Below are positions 34,997 through 43,656 of a stretch of DNA of 64,000 nt, in pieces. This DNA is from Aestuariivita sp049276915. GTDB taxonomy: Bacteria > Pseudomonadota > Alphaproteobacteria > Rhodobacterales > Rhodobacteraceae. The notes under the pieces are model-generated. The model was given only the letters and a program-made list of their open reading frames with translations. It made no database searches and was not told the DNA's origin. Numbering within the stretch: position 1 is the stretch's first letter; each line of letters opens with the position of its first letter. Made by a program: the position numbers and the translations under genes. The stretch is taken from assembly GCF_049276915.1 (NCBI RefSeq), contig NZ_JBASXK010000051.1, positions 11,723 to 75,722 of the forward strand, read 5' to 3'.

Positions 34997-35641
34997 TCAA
35001 TAAGGATGCGCCCGGCCATCCCATGTTTCAAAGCATCCCGTCGTCCCAAGCGAGAGATGCGCAAATCGTGCCATCAGGCCCTCTGCGGCCTCTTTGACCG
35101 AGATATCTCCGGCATCCGTTCCCATATCCGTGCGCACCCAGCCGGGATGATAAATGCCGACAGCGATACCATCGGATTTCAGGTCGCTGGCCAGATTGCG
35201 GCCCAGATTGAGAACTGCCGCCTTGGAAGCGCGATAGATATAACTTCCCCCCGGCGCGCGGGTGTGGGAGGCCATCTGCGAAGAAATAATGGCAATCTTC
35301 GCCCCCCTGGCCCGGCGCAGGTTGGGCAGGAGGGACTGGATTGTCATGAATACACCGGTGACATTGGTCGCGAATGTATCAGCCCACATCTGGGCGGGAT
35401 ATCCGGTTTCAACAGATTGTCCCTTGTCGAGATAGACACCCGCGTTGCACACCAGCAAATCCAGTGGACGATCCCTGAGCGCTTCGGCCATTGCAACCTG
35501 TGCCGCGGGATCGCTCACATCGAGAGTCAGCGTTCCTGCTCCATCGCGGCTGGTTGCGATCACGTCGTCGCCTTGTGCGCGATAGCTTTGGGCAAGCTGC
35601 GCGCCGATTCCCCGATTGGCACCGGTAATCAGGATATGCAT
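34997..35641 (-). CDS. short-chain dehydrogenase/reductase (CsgA-like)
   Basis: A 214-residue SDR. The cofactor motif is TGANRGIG near the start, NAG is in LLVCNAGVY, and the active-site Tyr-x3-Lys is YRASK within GSYIYRASKAAVLNLGRNL. It resembles the C-factor/YciK-type small SDRs of unknown substrate. ATG 35641 begins MHILITGANRG directly; it lies one base after the DUF1178 stop, so the two genes form a unit. Confidence 0.88.
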   Translation of the reverse strand: MHILITGANRGIGAQLAQSYRAQGDDVIATSRDGAGTLTLDVSDPAAQVAMAEALRDRPLDLLVCNAGVYLDKGQSVETGYPAQMWADTFATNVTGVFMTIQSLLPNLRRARGAKIAIISSQMASHTRAPGGSYIYRASKAAVLNLGRNLASDLKSDGIAVGIYHPGWVRTDMGTDAGDISVKEAAEGLMARFAHLSLGTTGCFETWDGRAHPY

Positions 35642-35642
35642 G

Positions 35643-36077
35643 TCAGTTTGTCTTTCGTGTGGGCCGGAAAGGCAGAGGCATGACCGGAACGCCGTCTTCA
35701 ATCAGTTTACGCGCCTCTTCCGGTTTGGCCTCTCCGTGGATCGACCGGGCAGGCGCATCTCCTTCATGCATGGCGCGGGCCTGTGCGGCAAAGTTCATGC
35801 CCACATAGTCCGAGTTTTTCTCGACATGCTCCTTGAGCTGCGCCAAGGCGGCTTCCTGACTGTTTGCAGGCGTGGACAGTGGGCGGTTTTCCGGCGAAGT
35901 CGCAGCCTTGCGGGCCGGGCGCACGTTGGGGGCCATGACGGATTTGGCAACCTCACTGGTGCCGCAGATCGCGCAAGAGATCATGCCGGCACCCAACAGC
36001 TTGTCGAATGCGTCAGCCGACTGAAACCAGCTGTCGAAAACGTGGCCGTCGGTGCATTTGAGACTGTAGTTAATCAT
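35643..36077 (-). CDS. DUF1178 family protein
   Basis: A 144-residue protein starting MINYSLKCTDGHVFDSWFQSADAF, the hallmark of DUF1178. A zinc-ribbon-like pair is visible (Cys8, and CAICG near 35). Function unknown; widely conserved in alphaproteobacteria next to NUDIX genes, as here. The following SDR starts one base after its stop. Confidence 0.9.
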   Translation of the reverse strand: MINYSLKCTDGHVFDSWFQSADAFDKLLGAGMISCAICGTSEVAKSVMAPNVRPARKAATSPENRPLSTPANSQEAALAQLKEHVEKNSDYVGMNFAAQARAMHEGDAPARSIHGEAKPEEARKLIEDGVPVMPLPFRPTRKTN

Positions 36078-36143
36078 GTGACTCGCGGGGTCTGAATTCA
36101 CTCAGAAGTATCCACCCGCGCGCCAATATCAAGGGCGCAGATG

Positions 36144-36617
36144 TCAGCGCAGGAGCTTTGGGTCGAAATCGCGCAAAATGCGGGCAAGCTCGGGTTCTGC
36201 GACGCGGGCGGCCGCGCGTTTGGGCGACATCCATTTGCGCCGCCGTTCGCCTTGTTCCGGATAGACCTTGGCCAGGCTTTTGACCTTGACCGGATAGACC
36301 ATGGCCACGCAGGGATAACTTACACCCGGCTCGATCATCTTGGCATAGGAAAACAGCCCCAGGCAGCGATCCTCGGCCTTGCCGATCACGCCGGCTTCTT
36401 CCCACGCTTCCTTGAGCGCGCTGTCAGCGGGCGTCATGCCATCTTCGGGCCAGCCCTTGGGAACGATCCAGCGACCAGTCCCGCGCGAGGTGATCAGCAG
36501 CAGTTCGGTCTTTTCGTCACGCACCCGATAGCACAACGCCGCAAACTGGCTGCGCACGTCATTCTTGGACGCCGCACGAAGTTTGAGGGGAAGTTGTTTG
36601 ATCATCGGCACCGACAC
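36144..36617 (-). CDS. NUDIX hydrolase
   Basis: A 157-residue NUDIX protein. The NUDIX box is present as GWPEDGMTPADSALKEAWEEAGV (the expected GX5EX7REUXEEXGU has Lys for Arg before the glutamates). It resembles diphosphoinositol-polyphosphate phosphohydrolase-like NUDIX proteins. The GTG at 36617 is favoured because AGGAG lies 7 nt upstream; an ATG four codons later would be 19 nt from that site. It probably shares an operon with DUF1178, 66 bp downstream. Confidence 0.88.
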   Translation of the reverse strand: MSVPMIKQLPLKLRAASKNDVRSQFAALCYRVRDEKTELLLITSRGTGRWIVPKGWPEDGMTPADSALKEAWEEAGVIGKAEDRCLGLFSYAKMIEPGVSYPCVAMVYPVKVKSLAKVYPEQGERRRKWMSPKRAAARVAEPELARILRDFDPKLLR

Positions 36618-36744
36618 CGGCCTGCTCCTGTTGGTTTCTCAATGTATAGCGTGACTTAGGCGGAAAATCACGTCAATTTCAAAATATATGTCAAATATAG
36701 TGTCTGTTTGACGACAGACTACCACGAGTGGATGTCCGCATCTG

Positions 36745-37512
36745 TCAGGATGGGCCGGGGATAGGTTGGCCCAAGTGCTCAGCCAAACGCGCGACCAGCT
36801 CCTCATGCGGTATGTCGGCATCAATCGCCAGGCGTCTGAGCCTGAAGTGAACATGCGCCATTTGCTGATAATAATTTGTGAACGCGTAATTGGTCGCGGC
36901 ACCGGCCACAGCACCCAGAACAGGCACGGTCTGGGCCGCCAGTTTCTGACCGAGAGCCGCACCCAGACGCGGTGCGACAGCCGCGATCATCTTTTGCATC
37001 GCGCGACCGCTCAGCGCCAGGCGCACGGACAAAAAGCCAAGGTCCGCCCCGTCATCATGCGCCAGCGGCCCTGCCGAACCAAAGACGGTCAGACAATCAA
37101 ATCGCACGCCCTCGGTTGACGGGTCAAAGCCTTGCTCGGCCGCGACACCCTGAATGGTGCGCAACAAAACCGTGGTTGTGACCGGCAGTTCGACCAGCGC
37201 TGTTGGCAACCCGCCAAAGCCACCTGCCGCGCCCATCGCGGTTGCCACCACGGTGTTGAGCCAACCCGCCTGATCGGGCACCGCCCTTCGGGAGCTTTCA
37301 GCGGCGTCCATCGCAATCACCAGTGCGCTTTGGGTGGCCACATCCAGACGGGCGCGTACCGGATCGGGCAGGCGATCCAACAGGTTTTCAGCCTGCCCGC
37401 CCAGCAGGTTGAGAACCTGAATGCCCGGGCCTGCCGCCGCGCGGTAGCGCGCGGCGATGGCGCGCATCTCTTTGTCGACATCAAGCGGTCGGGTGAGGAT
37501 GATATCTGTCAT
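36745..37512 (-). CDS. EcsC family protein
   Basis: A 255-residue protein of the EcsC family. It has the Gly/Ala-rich block AMGAAGGFGGLPTALVELPVTTTVLLRTIQGVAAEQG near residues 90-130 and a C-terminal pair of amphipathic segments (VPVLGAVAGAATNYAFTNYYQQMAHVHFRLR). EcsC-like proteins are membrane-associated; the biochemical role is unknown. The gene stands alone between the GNAT and NUDIX genes, with 126 bp before NUDIX that contains a short inverted repeat GTCTG/CAGAC. Confidence 0.88.
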   Translation of the reverse strand: MTDIILTRPLDVDKEMRAIAARYRAAAGPGIQVLNLLGGQAENLLDRLPDPVRARLDVATQSALVIAMDAAESSRRAVPDQAGWLNTVVATAMGAAGGFGGLPTALVELPVTTTVLLRTIQGVAAEQGFDPSTEGVRFDCLTVFGSAGPLAHDDGADLGFLSVRLALSGRAMQKMIAAVAPRLGAALGQKLAAQTVPVLGAVAGAATNYAFTNYYQQMAHVHFRLRRLAIDADIPHEELVARLAEHLGQPIPGPS

Positions 37513-37567
37513 CGGGTCCTGTCCTTAATGCCTCTAGAAATCGGGATTGAAGGCTGGAATTTCAATG

Positions 37568-38059
37568 TCACCCGCGCGTCCAGCGTGAAACCGGGCCTGT
37601 GACGCCCTCCCAGGCACCGGGGCGCAACTCATGACCCAACACCCTGTCAGGGTTGGTGGGCGGGGGCATGATCACGTCATCCAGACGCTGAAACCCAAAG
37701 CGCGAATAATATGGCGCATCGCCTACAAGAATGACCCGCTCCCAGCCCAAGTCCTGCGCCAGATGCAGGCCGGAGCGGATCAGCAAGCCGCCCAGGCCTT
37801 CGCCCTGGCGTGTCGGATGAACTGCAACCGGGCCCAACAGCAGTGAATCGTAGTCACCCACATGCACTGGCCAGAAGCGGATTGCGCCTGCCAGAATCCC
37901 ATCGGGATCGCGCGCAACGCAGGACAACCCCTGCAGCGGCGCGATGTCATCGCGCAGACGGTAAGAGGACAGCGCCTCACGACCAGGTGCAAAACACAGG
38001 TCGTACAGCGCCTCGACCTCCCACCAGTCGTCAGGCGTTTCAGGATGAAGTTCGAGCAC
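37568..38059 (-). CDS. GNAT family N-acetyltransferase
   Basis: A 163-residue acetyltransferase of the YhbS-like GNAT group. The acetyl-CoA-binding block is VAVHPTRQGEGLGGLLIRSGLHLAQDLG and it is followed by VGDAPYYSRFGFQRLDD, typical of the family. The start is GTG at 38059. It is divergent from the flavin reductase, with 83 bp between them. The substrate is unknown; nothing ties it to the phosphonate genes, so it should not be called PhnO. Confidence 0.87.
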   Translation of the reverse strand: MLELHPETPDDWWEVEALYDLCFAPGREALSSYRLRDDIAPLQGLSCVARDPDGILAGAIRFWPVHVGDYDSLLLGPVAVHPTRQGEGLGGLLIRSGLHLAQDLGWERVILVGDAPYYSRFGFQRLDDVIMPPPTNPDRVLGHELRPGAWEGVTGPVSRWTRG

Positions 38060-38142
38060 CGGTTGCCGCTTTGATCAATTCTTTTCGTGGCGTTCGACCT
38101 ATCATGGCGTTAGGTCTTCGGCAAATCAGACCGGAGAGATGC

Positions 38143-38748
38143 ATGTTCTACAAACCACAAGACGGGCACGGCCTGCCCCACAACCCGTTCAACGCAATCG
38201 TCACACCCCGCCCGATCGGCTGGATTTCGACGCGTGATGCGCAAGGGCGAAACAATCTGGCTCCCTATTCGTTCTTCAATGCCACGGCCTATGTGCCGCC
38301 TCAGGTCATGTTCACCTCGACCACCACGAAGGACGATCAGGACAACACCAAGGACAGCGTCGCCAACATCCGCGAAACAGGGGTGTTCTGCGTCAATGTC
38401 GTTGAATATGCCATGCGCGATGCGATGAACGCCAGCTCGGCCACGCTGCCCAAAGAGGTGGACGAGTTTGTGCATGCGGGTGTGAAAGCTGTCGAATGCG
38501 ATACGATAAACTGTCCGCGTGTTGATGGGGCTCCGGCGGCACTGGAATGCAAGCTGACGCAGATCATCAACCTCGAGGGCGAGTCGAATTACATGGTGCT
38601 TGGTGAAGTCACCGGGATTCATATGCGCGATGATTGTATCCGGGATGGCCGCTTCGACGTCACCGTCTATCAACCGCTCAGCCGCCTGGGCTATCGCGAC
38701 TATACTCGCATCAAGGATCTGTTCGAACTGGCCCGCCCGGACGATTGA
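38143..38748 (+). CDS. flavin reductase-like FMN-binding protein
   Basis: A 201-residue flavin_reduct-family protein. The FMN-binding core is RPIGWISTRDAQGRNNLAPYSFFNA followed by PPQVMFTSTTTKDDQDNTKDSVANI. This subgroup (DIM6/NTAB type) includes stand-alone flavin reductases and proteins of unknown activity. ATG 38143 starts MFYKPQDGHGLPHNPF as in homologues, with GGAGAG upstream. It ends at a strong bidirectional hairpin shared with convergent aqpZ. Confidence 0.88.
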   Translation: MFYKPQDGHGLPHNPFNAIVTPRPIGWISTRDAQGRNNLAPYSFFNATAYVPPQVMFTSTTTKDDQDNTKDSVANIRETGVFCVNVVEYAMRDAMNASSATLPKEVDEFVHAGVKAVECDTINCPRVDGAPAALECKLTQIINLEGESNYMVLGEVTGIHMRDDCIRDGRFDVTVYQPLSRLGYRDYTRIKDLFELARPDD

Positions 38749-38764
38749 GCCAGCCGCATGTCAA

Positions 38765-38803
38765 AGAACGCGCCAGAAACCATCACTGTTTCTGGCGCGT
38801 TCT
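38765..38803. terminator. strong bidirectional hairpin between flavin reductase and aqpZ
   Basis: A perfect 16-bp inverted repeat (AGAACGCGCCAGAAAC 38765-38780 and its complement 38788-38803) with a 7-nt loop CATCACT sits between two convergent genes. It lacks a long T-run on either side, but its length and position make it a likely shared terminator. Confidence 0.8.
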
Positions 38804-38819
38804 CTGGATGGTCGCCAAA

Positions 38820-39509
38820 TCAATCGTCTGTCGTCATCATTTTCCAGATGATCGCGCCGAGCGCCGCACCGACCAGCGGAGCAACCCAGAAAAGCCAGAG
38901 CTGTGTCAAGGCGGGCCCATCGGCAAAGAGCGCCACACCCGTCGATCGCGCCGGGTTCACCGAGGTATTTGTTACCGGGATTGAGATCAGGTGGATCAGG
39001 GTCAAACCAAGACCGATTGCGATAGGGGCAAACCCGGCAGGCGCACCCGCAGACGTCGCCCCGAGAATGATGATCAGGAAAAAGGCCGTGAGCAGGATTT
39101 CGATGATCAGGGCCGAGGTCATGGAATAGCCCTGCGGCGATGCCTCGCCATATCCGTTGGAGGCGAAGCCACCCACACCCTCAAAGCCGGCGGCACCAGA
39201 CACCACCAGATAGAGCGCCAGCGCCGCCGCAATGGCTCCTGCGACTTGAGCGATCCAGTACGGGATCAGATCTTTGCCCTCAAAACGCCCGGCCAGCATC
39301 AGCCCCAGGGATACAGCCGGGTTGAAATGCCCGCCTGATATGTGACCTACGGTGTATGCCATGGTGAGAACGGTCAGGCCAAATGCCAAGGCGACACCCA
39401 GCCAGCCGATGCCAACATCCGGCACACCGGCGGCGAGGACAGCAGCACCGCACCCTCCGAATACCAGCCAGAACGTGCCGAAAAACTCGGCCATCAGTTT
39501 CTTTGTCAT
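38820..39509 (-). CDS. aqpZ: aquaporin Z-like water channel
   Basis: A 229-residue MIP-family channel with six hydrophobic helices and both NPA loops (GGHFNPAVSLG at 60-70 and NTSVNPARSTG near 180). The Arg after the second NPA and the absence of the GlpF-type aspartate favour a water channel over a glycerol facilitator. ATG 39509 (MTKKLMAEFFGTFWLVFGG) matches the family start; AACCGCATC precedes it without a strong Shine-Dalgarno. It acts in the inner membrane in osmotic adjustment. Confidence 0.93.
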   Translation of the reverse strand: MTKKLMAEFFGTFWLVFGGCGAAVLAAGVPDVGIGWLGVALAFGLTVLTMAYTVGHISGGHFNPAVSLGLMLAGRFEGKDLIPYWIAQVAGAIAAALALYLVVSGAAGFEGVGGFASNGYGEASPQGYSMTSALIIEILLTAFFLIIILGATSAGAPAGFAPIAIGLGLTLIHLISIPVTNTSVNPARSTGVALFADGPALTQLWLFWVAPLVGAALGAIIWKMMTTDD

Positions 39510-39641
39510 GATGCGGTTCCCTCTTTCTGAATGCGCATTCAACAGGCCTAGCACTGCGTCTGCCTGTTCTCAGAGCGAAAAAACGATTTCGTGGCGGATT
39601 TCGCACCGCCATTGTGGCGGAATTGGGTGGGGATCGGCGGA

Positions 39642-41252
39642 TCAATGCCCGCCGATGATCCCTGTTCTGACCGAGTAATCGACTGCGATCTCGTAATCGG
39701 GGTCATCATCGCTGTCGACCATCAGATGGCCTGCCTTGTTCAGCAATTGGTGACAATCGCGGCTGAGGTGGCGCAACTGGATCTGCTTGCCTTCGTCTTC
39801 ATATTTCAGGGCGACGGCTTCGATAGCCTGCAACGCAGAGTGATCCACGACCCGGCTGTCGGCAAAGTCGACGATCACGACCGAGGGATCGTTCCTGGGG
39901 TCAAAAAGCACGGCGAAGCCTTCTGCAGAGCCAAAAAACAAAGGGCCCTGCACCTGATAGACCCGCGCGCCTTCGGGCGTTTCATAGGTCTTGGCATGGA
40001 TGCGCCGGGCGTTGTTCCAGGCATATGCCAGTGCCGAGACGATGACGCCGACCACAACCGCCACGGCAAGGTCTTCCATGACGGTCACGACCGTGACCAG
40101 GATGATCACGAAGGCATCCATCAACGGGACCTTGGTCAATATCTTCAGGCTGTTCCAGGCGAAGGTACCGATCACGACCATGAACATCACACCGACCAGC
40201 GCGGCAAGCGGGATAAGTTCGATCATCGGGGCCGCAAAGAGAATGAAGATCAGCAGGAACAGCGCCGCAGCCACTCCGGCCACGCGGGTGCGTCCTCCGG
40301 ATTTCACATTGATCATGGATTGACCAATCATCGCGCACCCGCCCATGCCACCGAAGAAGCCGGTCACCGTGTTAGCCACGCCTTGGGCCAAGCATTCCTG
40401 GCTGGCTCCGCCGCGCTTGTTGGTCATCTCTCCGACCAGATTGAGCGTCAGAAGGCTTTCGATCAGACCGATGGCCGCAAGAATGACCGCATAAGGCAGG
40501 ATGATCCGGAAGGTCTCGAGGTTGAGTGGCACGGAGGGAATGTGAAAGGCAGGCAAGCCGCCCTGGATGGACGCCAGATCGCCGACGCGCGGAACATCAA
40601 GCCCGACCGCAATCACCAGCCCTGCCACGATGCCGATACCGGCAAGCGGAGCCGGGATGACTTTGGTGAAGCGCGGCATGCCCCAGATGATGGCCATGGT
40701 CAGTGCGACAAGACCCAGCATCAGGGCCATTTCCGCAGGCGGAAGCCATTGCCCGCCGCCCATGCCATGACCGGTGTTTTCCAACGTTCCGGGCACCTTG
40801 AATTGCGAAAGCTGCGCAAGGAAAATCACGATCGCAAGGCCGTTCACAAAGCCCAGCATGACCGGATGAGGCACCAGACGAATGAACTTGCCCCATCGCA
40901 ACACACCGGCTGCGATCTGCAAAAGACCCATCAGAACCACCGTGGCGAAAAGGTATTCCACCCCGTGTTGCGCCACCAGCGCCACCATGACAACCGCCAG
41001 CGCGCCTGTCGCCCCCGAGATCATGCCTGGGCGCCCGCCGATCAGCGCAGTGATCAGCCCGACCAGAAACGCCGCGTACAGCCCCACCAGCGGGTGCACC
41101 CCGGCCACGAAGGCAAAGGCGACAGCTTCGGGCACCAGTGCAAGAGCAACCGTCAGACCCGACAGCAGTTCGATCCTCAGACGCTCGGGCCCAAAACCCT
41201 CTGGCGGGCGTAGCTCGCCCATGGACAGACGTTCAGCGAAGGAAGCAAGCAT
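39642..41252 (-). CDS. SulP/SLC26 family anion transporter with STAS domain
   Basis: A 536-residue transporter. The membrane domain has about 12-14 helices (LSGLTVALALVPEAVAFAFVAGVHP, then GRPGMISGATGALAVVMVAL) and ends with a cytoplasmic STAS domain (VVIVDFADSRVVDHSALQAIEAV). Family members move sulfate, bicarbonate or dicarboxylates; several marine homologues are bicarbonate carriers, so sulfate should not be assumed. The start is uncertain: ATG 41252 or ATG 41222 (MGELRPPEGFG), neither with a strong ribosome-binding site. Confidence 0.9.
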   Translation of the reverse strand: MLASFAERLSMGELRPPEGFGPERLRIELLSGLTVALALVPEAVAFAFVAGVHPLVGLYAAFLVGLITALIGGRPGMISGATGALAVVMVALVAQHGVEYLFATVVLMGLLQIAAGVLRWGKFIRLVPHPVMLGFVNGLAIVIFLAQLSQFKVPGTLENTGHGMGGGQWLPPAEMALMLGLVALTMAIIWGMPRFTKVIPAPLAGIGIVAGLVIAVGLDVPRVGDLASIQGGLPAFHIPSVPLNLETFRIILPYAVILAAIGLIESLLTLNLVGEMTNKRGGASQECLAQGVANTVTGFFGGMGGCAMIGQSMINVKSGGRTRVAGVAAALFLLIFILFAAPMIELIPLAALVGVMFMVVIGTFAWNSLKILTKVPLMDAFVIILVTVVTVMEDLAVAVVVGVIVSALAYAWNNARRIHAKTYETPEGARVYQVQGPLFFGSAEGFAVLFDPRNDPSVVIVDFADSRVVDHSALQAIEAVALKYEDEGKQIQLRHLSRDCHQLLNKAGHLMVDSDDDPDYEIAVDYSVRTGIIGGH

Positions 41253-41373
41253 GGCTCGGGGCAAGGTGTTTTTCCTGACAAGTTCAGCGGGCAAGCCCGC
41301 GTGATACGCAATTCGGCCCTCTGGGGCCACCGATCGCAGCGGATAGCTGCTATGCGCCGGACACATAGCTGAA

Positions 41374-41388
41374 TGCAAGAGAATTGCA
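41374..41388. promoter_or_regulatory. inverted repeat in the SulP-mtnP divergent region
   Basis: TGCAA-GAGAA-TTGCA is a perfect 5-bp inverted repeat in the middle of the 228-bp gap between the transporter and mtnP. It may be an operator, but no regulator gene lies nearby and the motif is short. Confidence 0.25.
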
Positions 41389-41480
41389 CTGTATTCATAT
41401 GTACACGTTTCCGGCAGCGACTGTTGCAAGTCTCGCGGCGCTGTCTGAAAGTGTTTGAAACGAACACAGACGAGGCCTTC

Positions 41481-42356
41481 ATGTCAGAGACAACCATAGC
41501 CGTGATCGGCGGATCCGGGATTTATGAAATCGACGGGCTTGAGAATGCGCGTTGGCAGACCGTCGAAAGCCCTTTTGGCACGCCGTCCGATCAAATCCTG
41601 ACGGGCCAGCTTGAGGGTGTTAAGATGGCCTTTCTGCCGCGTCATGGGCGCGGGCATGTCCATACGCCCAGTTCGGTGCCTTACCGCGCAAACATAGATG
41701 CGCTCAAACGGCTTGGAGTCACGGATATCATCAGCGTCTCGGCCGTGGGCAGTTTTCGTGAGCAGATGGCACCGGGGGATTTCGTGATCGTCGATCAGTT
41801 CATCGACCGCACCTTTGCGCGGGACAAGTCGTTTTTCGGCCCCGGCCTCGTGGCGCATGTTTCGGTCGCCCATCCCACCTGCGCCCGGCTGAGCGATGCC
41901 TGCGACACTGCCGCCCGTGATCAGGGCATCACCGTGCATCGTGGCGGCACCTATCTGGCCATGGAGGGGCCGCAATTCTCGACACTGGCGGAATCCAACA
42001 TGTACCGAACCAGTTGGGGCGCGGATGTGATCGGCATGACAAACATGCCCGAGGCGAAACTCGCCCGGGAGGCCGAGATATGCTATGCCTCAGTGGCCAT
42101 GGTGACCGATTATGACAGCTGGCATCCCGATCACGGAGAAGTCGATGTCAGCCAGATCATCGCCACCTTGATGGGCAATGCCGACAAGGCACGCGGCATG
42201 GTCGCGCGCTTGCCGGCCTTGCTGGGATCTGAACGCGCGCCCTGCCCCTATGGCTGTGACCGCGCGCTGGAATACGCGATTCTGACCGCGCCGGAAAAAC
42301 GCGACCATGCCATGATCGAAAAGTTGAGCGCCGTCGCAGGACGGGTTCTGGGATGA
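41481..42356 (+). CDS. mtnP: S-methyl-5'-thioadenosine phosphorylase
   Basis: A 291-residue purine nucleoside phosphorylase of the MTAP type. It splits methylthioadenosine to adenine and 5-methylthioribose 1-phosphate. The phosphate and substrate motifs are GGSGIYEIDGL, LPRHGRGHVHTPSSVPYRANI and AMEGPQFSTLAESNMYR. The GMTNMPEAKLAREAEICYA block with Asp in TDYDSWH indicates adenine specificity. ATG 41481 gives the usual N-terminus. Apt lies two genes downstream and would salvage the adenine. No genes for recycling methylthioribose 1-phosphate are in the window. Confidence 0.94.
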   Translation: MSETTIAVIGGSGIYEIDGLENARWQTVESPFGTPSDQILTGQLEGVKMAFLPRHGRGHVHTPSSVPYRANIDALKRLGVTDIISVSAVGSFREQMAPGDFVIVDQFIDRTFARDKSFFGPGLVAHVSVAHPTCARLSDACDTAARDQGITVHRGGTYLAMEGPQFSTLAESNMYRTSWGADVIGMTNMPEAKLAREAEICYASVAMVTDYDSWHPDHGEVDVSQIIATLMGNADKARGMVARLPALLGSERAPCPYGCDRALEYAILTAPEKRDHAMIEKLSAVAGRVLG

Positions 42357-42484
42357 GCTGTCGCGCGGGCATTTGGAGCAGCGCAACCCGGCGCGCGCAA
42401 TCCTTCGAGCAAGCGAACGCCAGCACCAGCTTGACAGCGCGGTCGCCGCGCGTCTCTCTGGAGTGGTAATGCGGGGATTTTCTG

Positions 42485-43117
42485 ATGCCACTTGATCTCT
42501 GGCTGGCTTTTGTTGCCGCCTCGACTGCCCTGTTGCTCATCCCCGGCCCCACCGTGATGCTGGTGCTGAGCTATGCGCTCTCGAAGGGGCGAAGCGTAGC
42601 TGTCGCTTGCGCCAGCGGAGTCGCACTGGGTGATTTCATCGCCATAACCGCCTCTCTGGCTGGTCTGGGAGCATTGGTTCTGGCATCGGCCACGGCTTTC
42701 ACGATCCTGAAATGGGTCGGGGCCGTATATCTGATCTGGCTGGGGATCAAACTGCTGCGCTCGGCCCCGTCTTCGGGGCTGGAGACATTGACGGCCGAAC
42801 GCGATATCACAGTGCGCAGCGTGTTTGGCCATGCCTGCGCCGTGACTGCGCTCAACCCGAAATCCATCGCATTCTTCATCGCCTTCGTGCCGCAATTCGT
42901 CCAGCCACAGGCCCCTCTCATCCCGCAGTTTGCGATCCTGATCGCCACATTTGTCGGGCTTGCCGCGCTGAATGCCCTGGCCTATGCGCTGCTGGCAGAC
43001 CGGCTGCGCCAGACGATCGGGCGGCCTTCGGTCATCACATGGCTGACCCGCGCGGGTGGGTCGACCCTGATCGGCATGGGCCTGCTGACCGCCAGTTTAC
43101 GCCGCGCAAACAGTTAA
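42485..43117 (+). CDS. LysE/RhtB family amino-acid exporter
   Basis: A 210-residue inner-membrane exporter with six predicted helices and the family start LLLIPGPTVMLVLSYALSKGRSVAVACASGVALGD. The segment LNPKSIAFFIAFVPQFV is the conserved mid-protein loop. LysE/RhtB proteins export amino acids or homoserine lactone-like compounds; the substrate is unknown. It sits between mtnP and apt on the same strand and ends 8 bp before apt. Confidence 0.92.
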   Translation: MPLDLWLAFVAASTALLLIPGPTVMLVLSYALSKGRSVAVACASGVALGDFIAITASLAGLGALVLASATAFTILKWVGAVYLIWLGIKLLRSAPSSGLETLTAERDITVRSVFGHACAVTALNPKSIAFFIAFVPQFVQPQAPLIPQFAILIATFVGLAALNALAYALLADRLRQTIGRPSVITWLTRAGGSTLIGMGLLTASLRRANS

Positions 43118-43125
43118 GAGCTCTC

Positions 43126-43656
43126 ATGAAAACCGTAAAAGACTATATCCGCACCATCGTCGATTTCCCCCATGAGGGGATCATGTTTCGCGATGTGACC
43201 ACCTTGTTTGCCGACCCGCGCGGGTTTCGCATGGCGATCGACCAGATGCTGCATCCCTATGCCGGCCTCGACATAGACAAGGTGGTCGGGCTGGAAGCGC
43301 GGGGCTTTATCCTTGGCGGCGCGATTGCCCATCAACTGTCGGTGGGCTTTGTTCCGGTGCGCAAGAAAGGCAAACTGCCCGGCACAACGATCAGTCAGGA
43401 GTACAAACTGGAGTACGGTGAAGCGATCGTGGAGATCCACGACGATGCAATCAAAGCCGGTGAAAAGGTCCTTGTGGTCGACGATCTTCTGGCCACGGGC
43501 GGCACGGCAGCGGCGGGTATTTCACTGATCGAACGGCTGGGAGGAGACATTGTCTCCTGCGCTTTCGTGATCGATCTGCCGGAACTGGGCGGGCGCAAGC
43601 TCCTGGAGGGTCTGGGGATGGATGTGCATACCCTGTGCAGTTTTGAAGGGCATTAG
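43126..43656 (+). CDS. apt: adenine phosphoribosyltransferase
   Basis: A 176-residue enzyme that makes AMP from adenine and PRPP. The N-terminus VKDYIRTIVDFPHEGIMFRDVTTLF and the PRPP-binding loop VLVVDDLLATGGTAAAG are characteristic. GLEARGFILGGAIAHQL is the other conserved block. It pairs functionally with mtnP. Its last 4 bases overlap the convergent FAD-linked oxidase gene. Confidence 0.97.
   Translation: MKTVKDYIRTIVDFPHEGIMFRDVTTLFADPRGFRMAIDQMLHPYAGLDIDKVVGLEARGFILGGAIAHQLSVGFVPVRKKGKLPGTTISQEYKLEYGEAIVEIHDDAIKAGEKVLVVDDLLATGGTAAAGISLIERLGGDIVSCAFVIDLPELGGRKLLEGLGMDVHTLCSFEGH

Noticed and set aside
36684..36745. GTCTG/CAGAC inverted repeat as a second PhnF operator
   Set aside because: It is not the TGTCTA-N4-TAGACA pattern, the spacer is 8 bp, and the neighbouring genes (EcsC, NUDIX) are unrelated to phosphonates.
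37568..38059. GNAT gene as PhnO
   Set aside because: It is about 7 kb from the phn genes on the far side of ptsP-lysC and resembles YhbS-type acetyltransferases, not PhnO.
39591..41213. 540-codon open frame on the plus strand opposite the SulP gene
   Set aside because: It is a His/Asp/Gln/Arg-rich shadow of the transporter, with no family motif; the minus-strand frame has clear SulP and STAS domains.
39642..41252. Naming the SulP protein a sulfate permease
   Set aside because: SulP members transport several anions, including bicarbonate; no sulfur-assimilation genes are adjacent.
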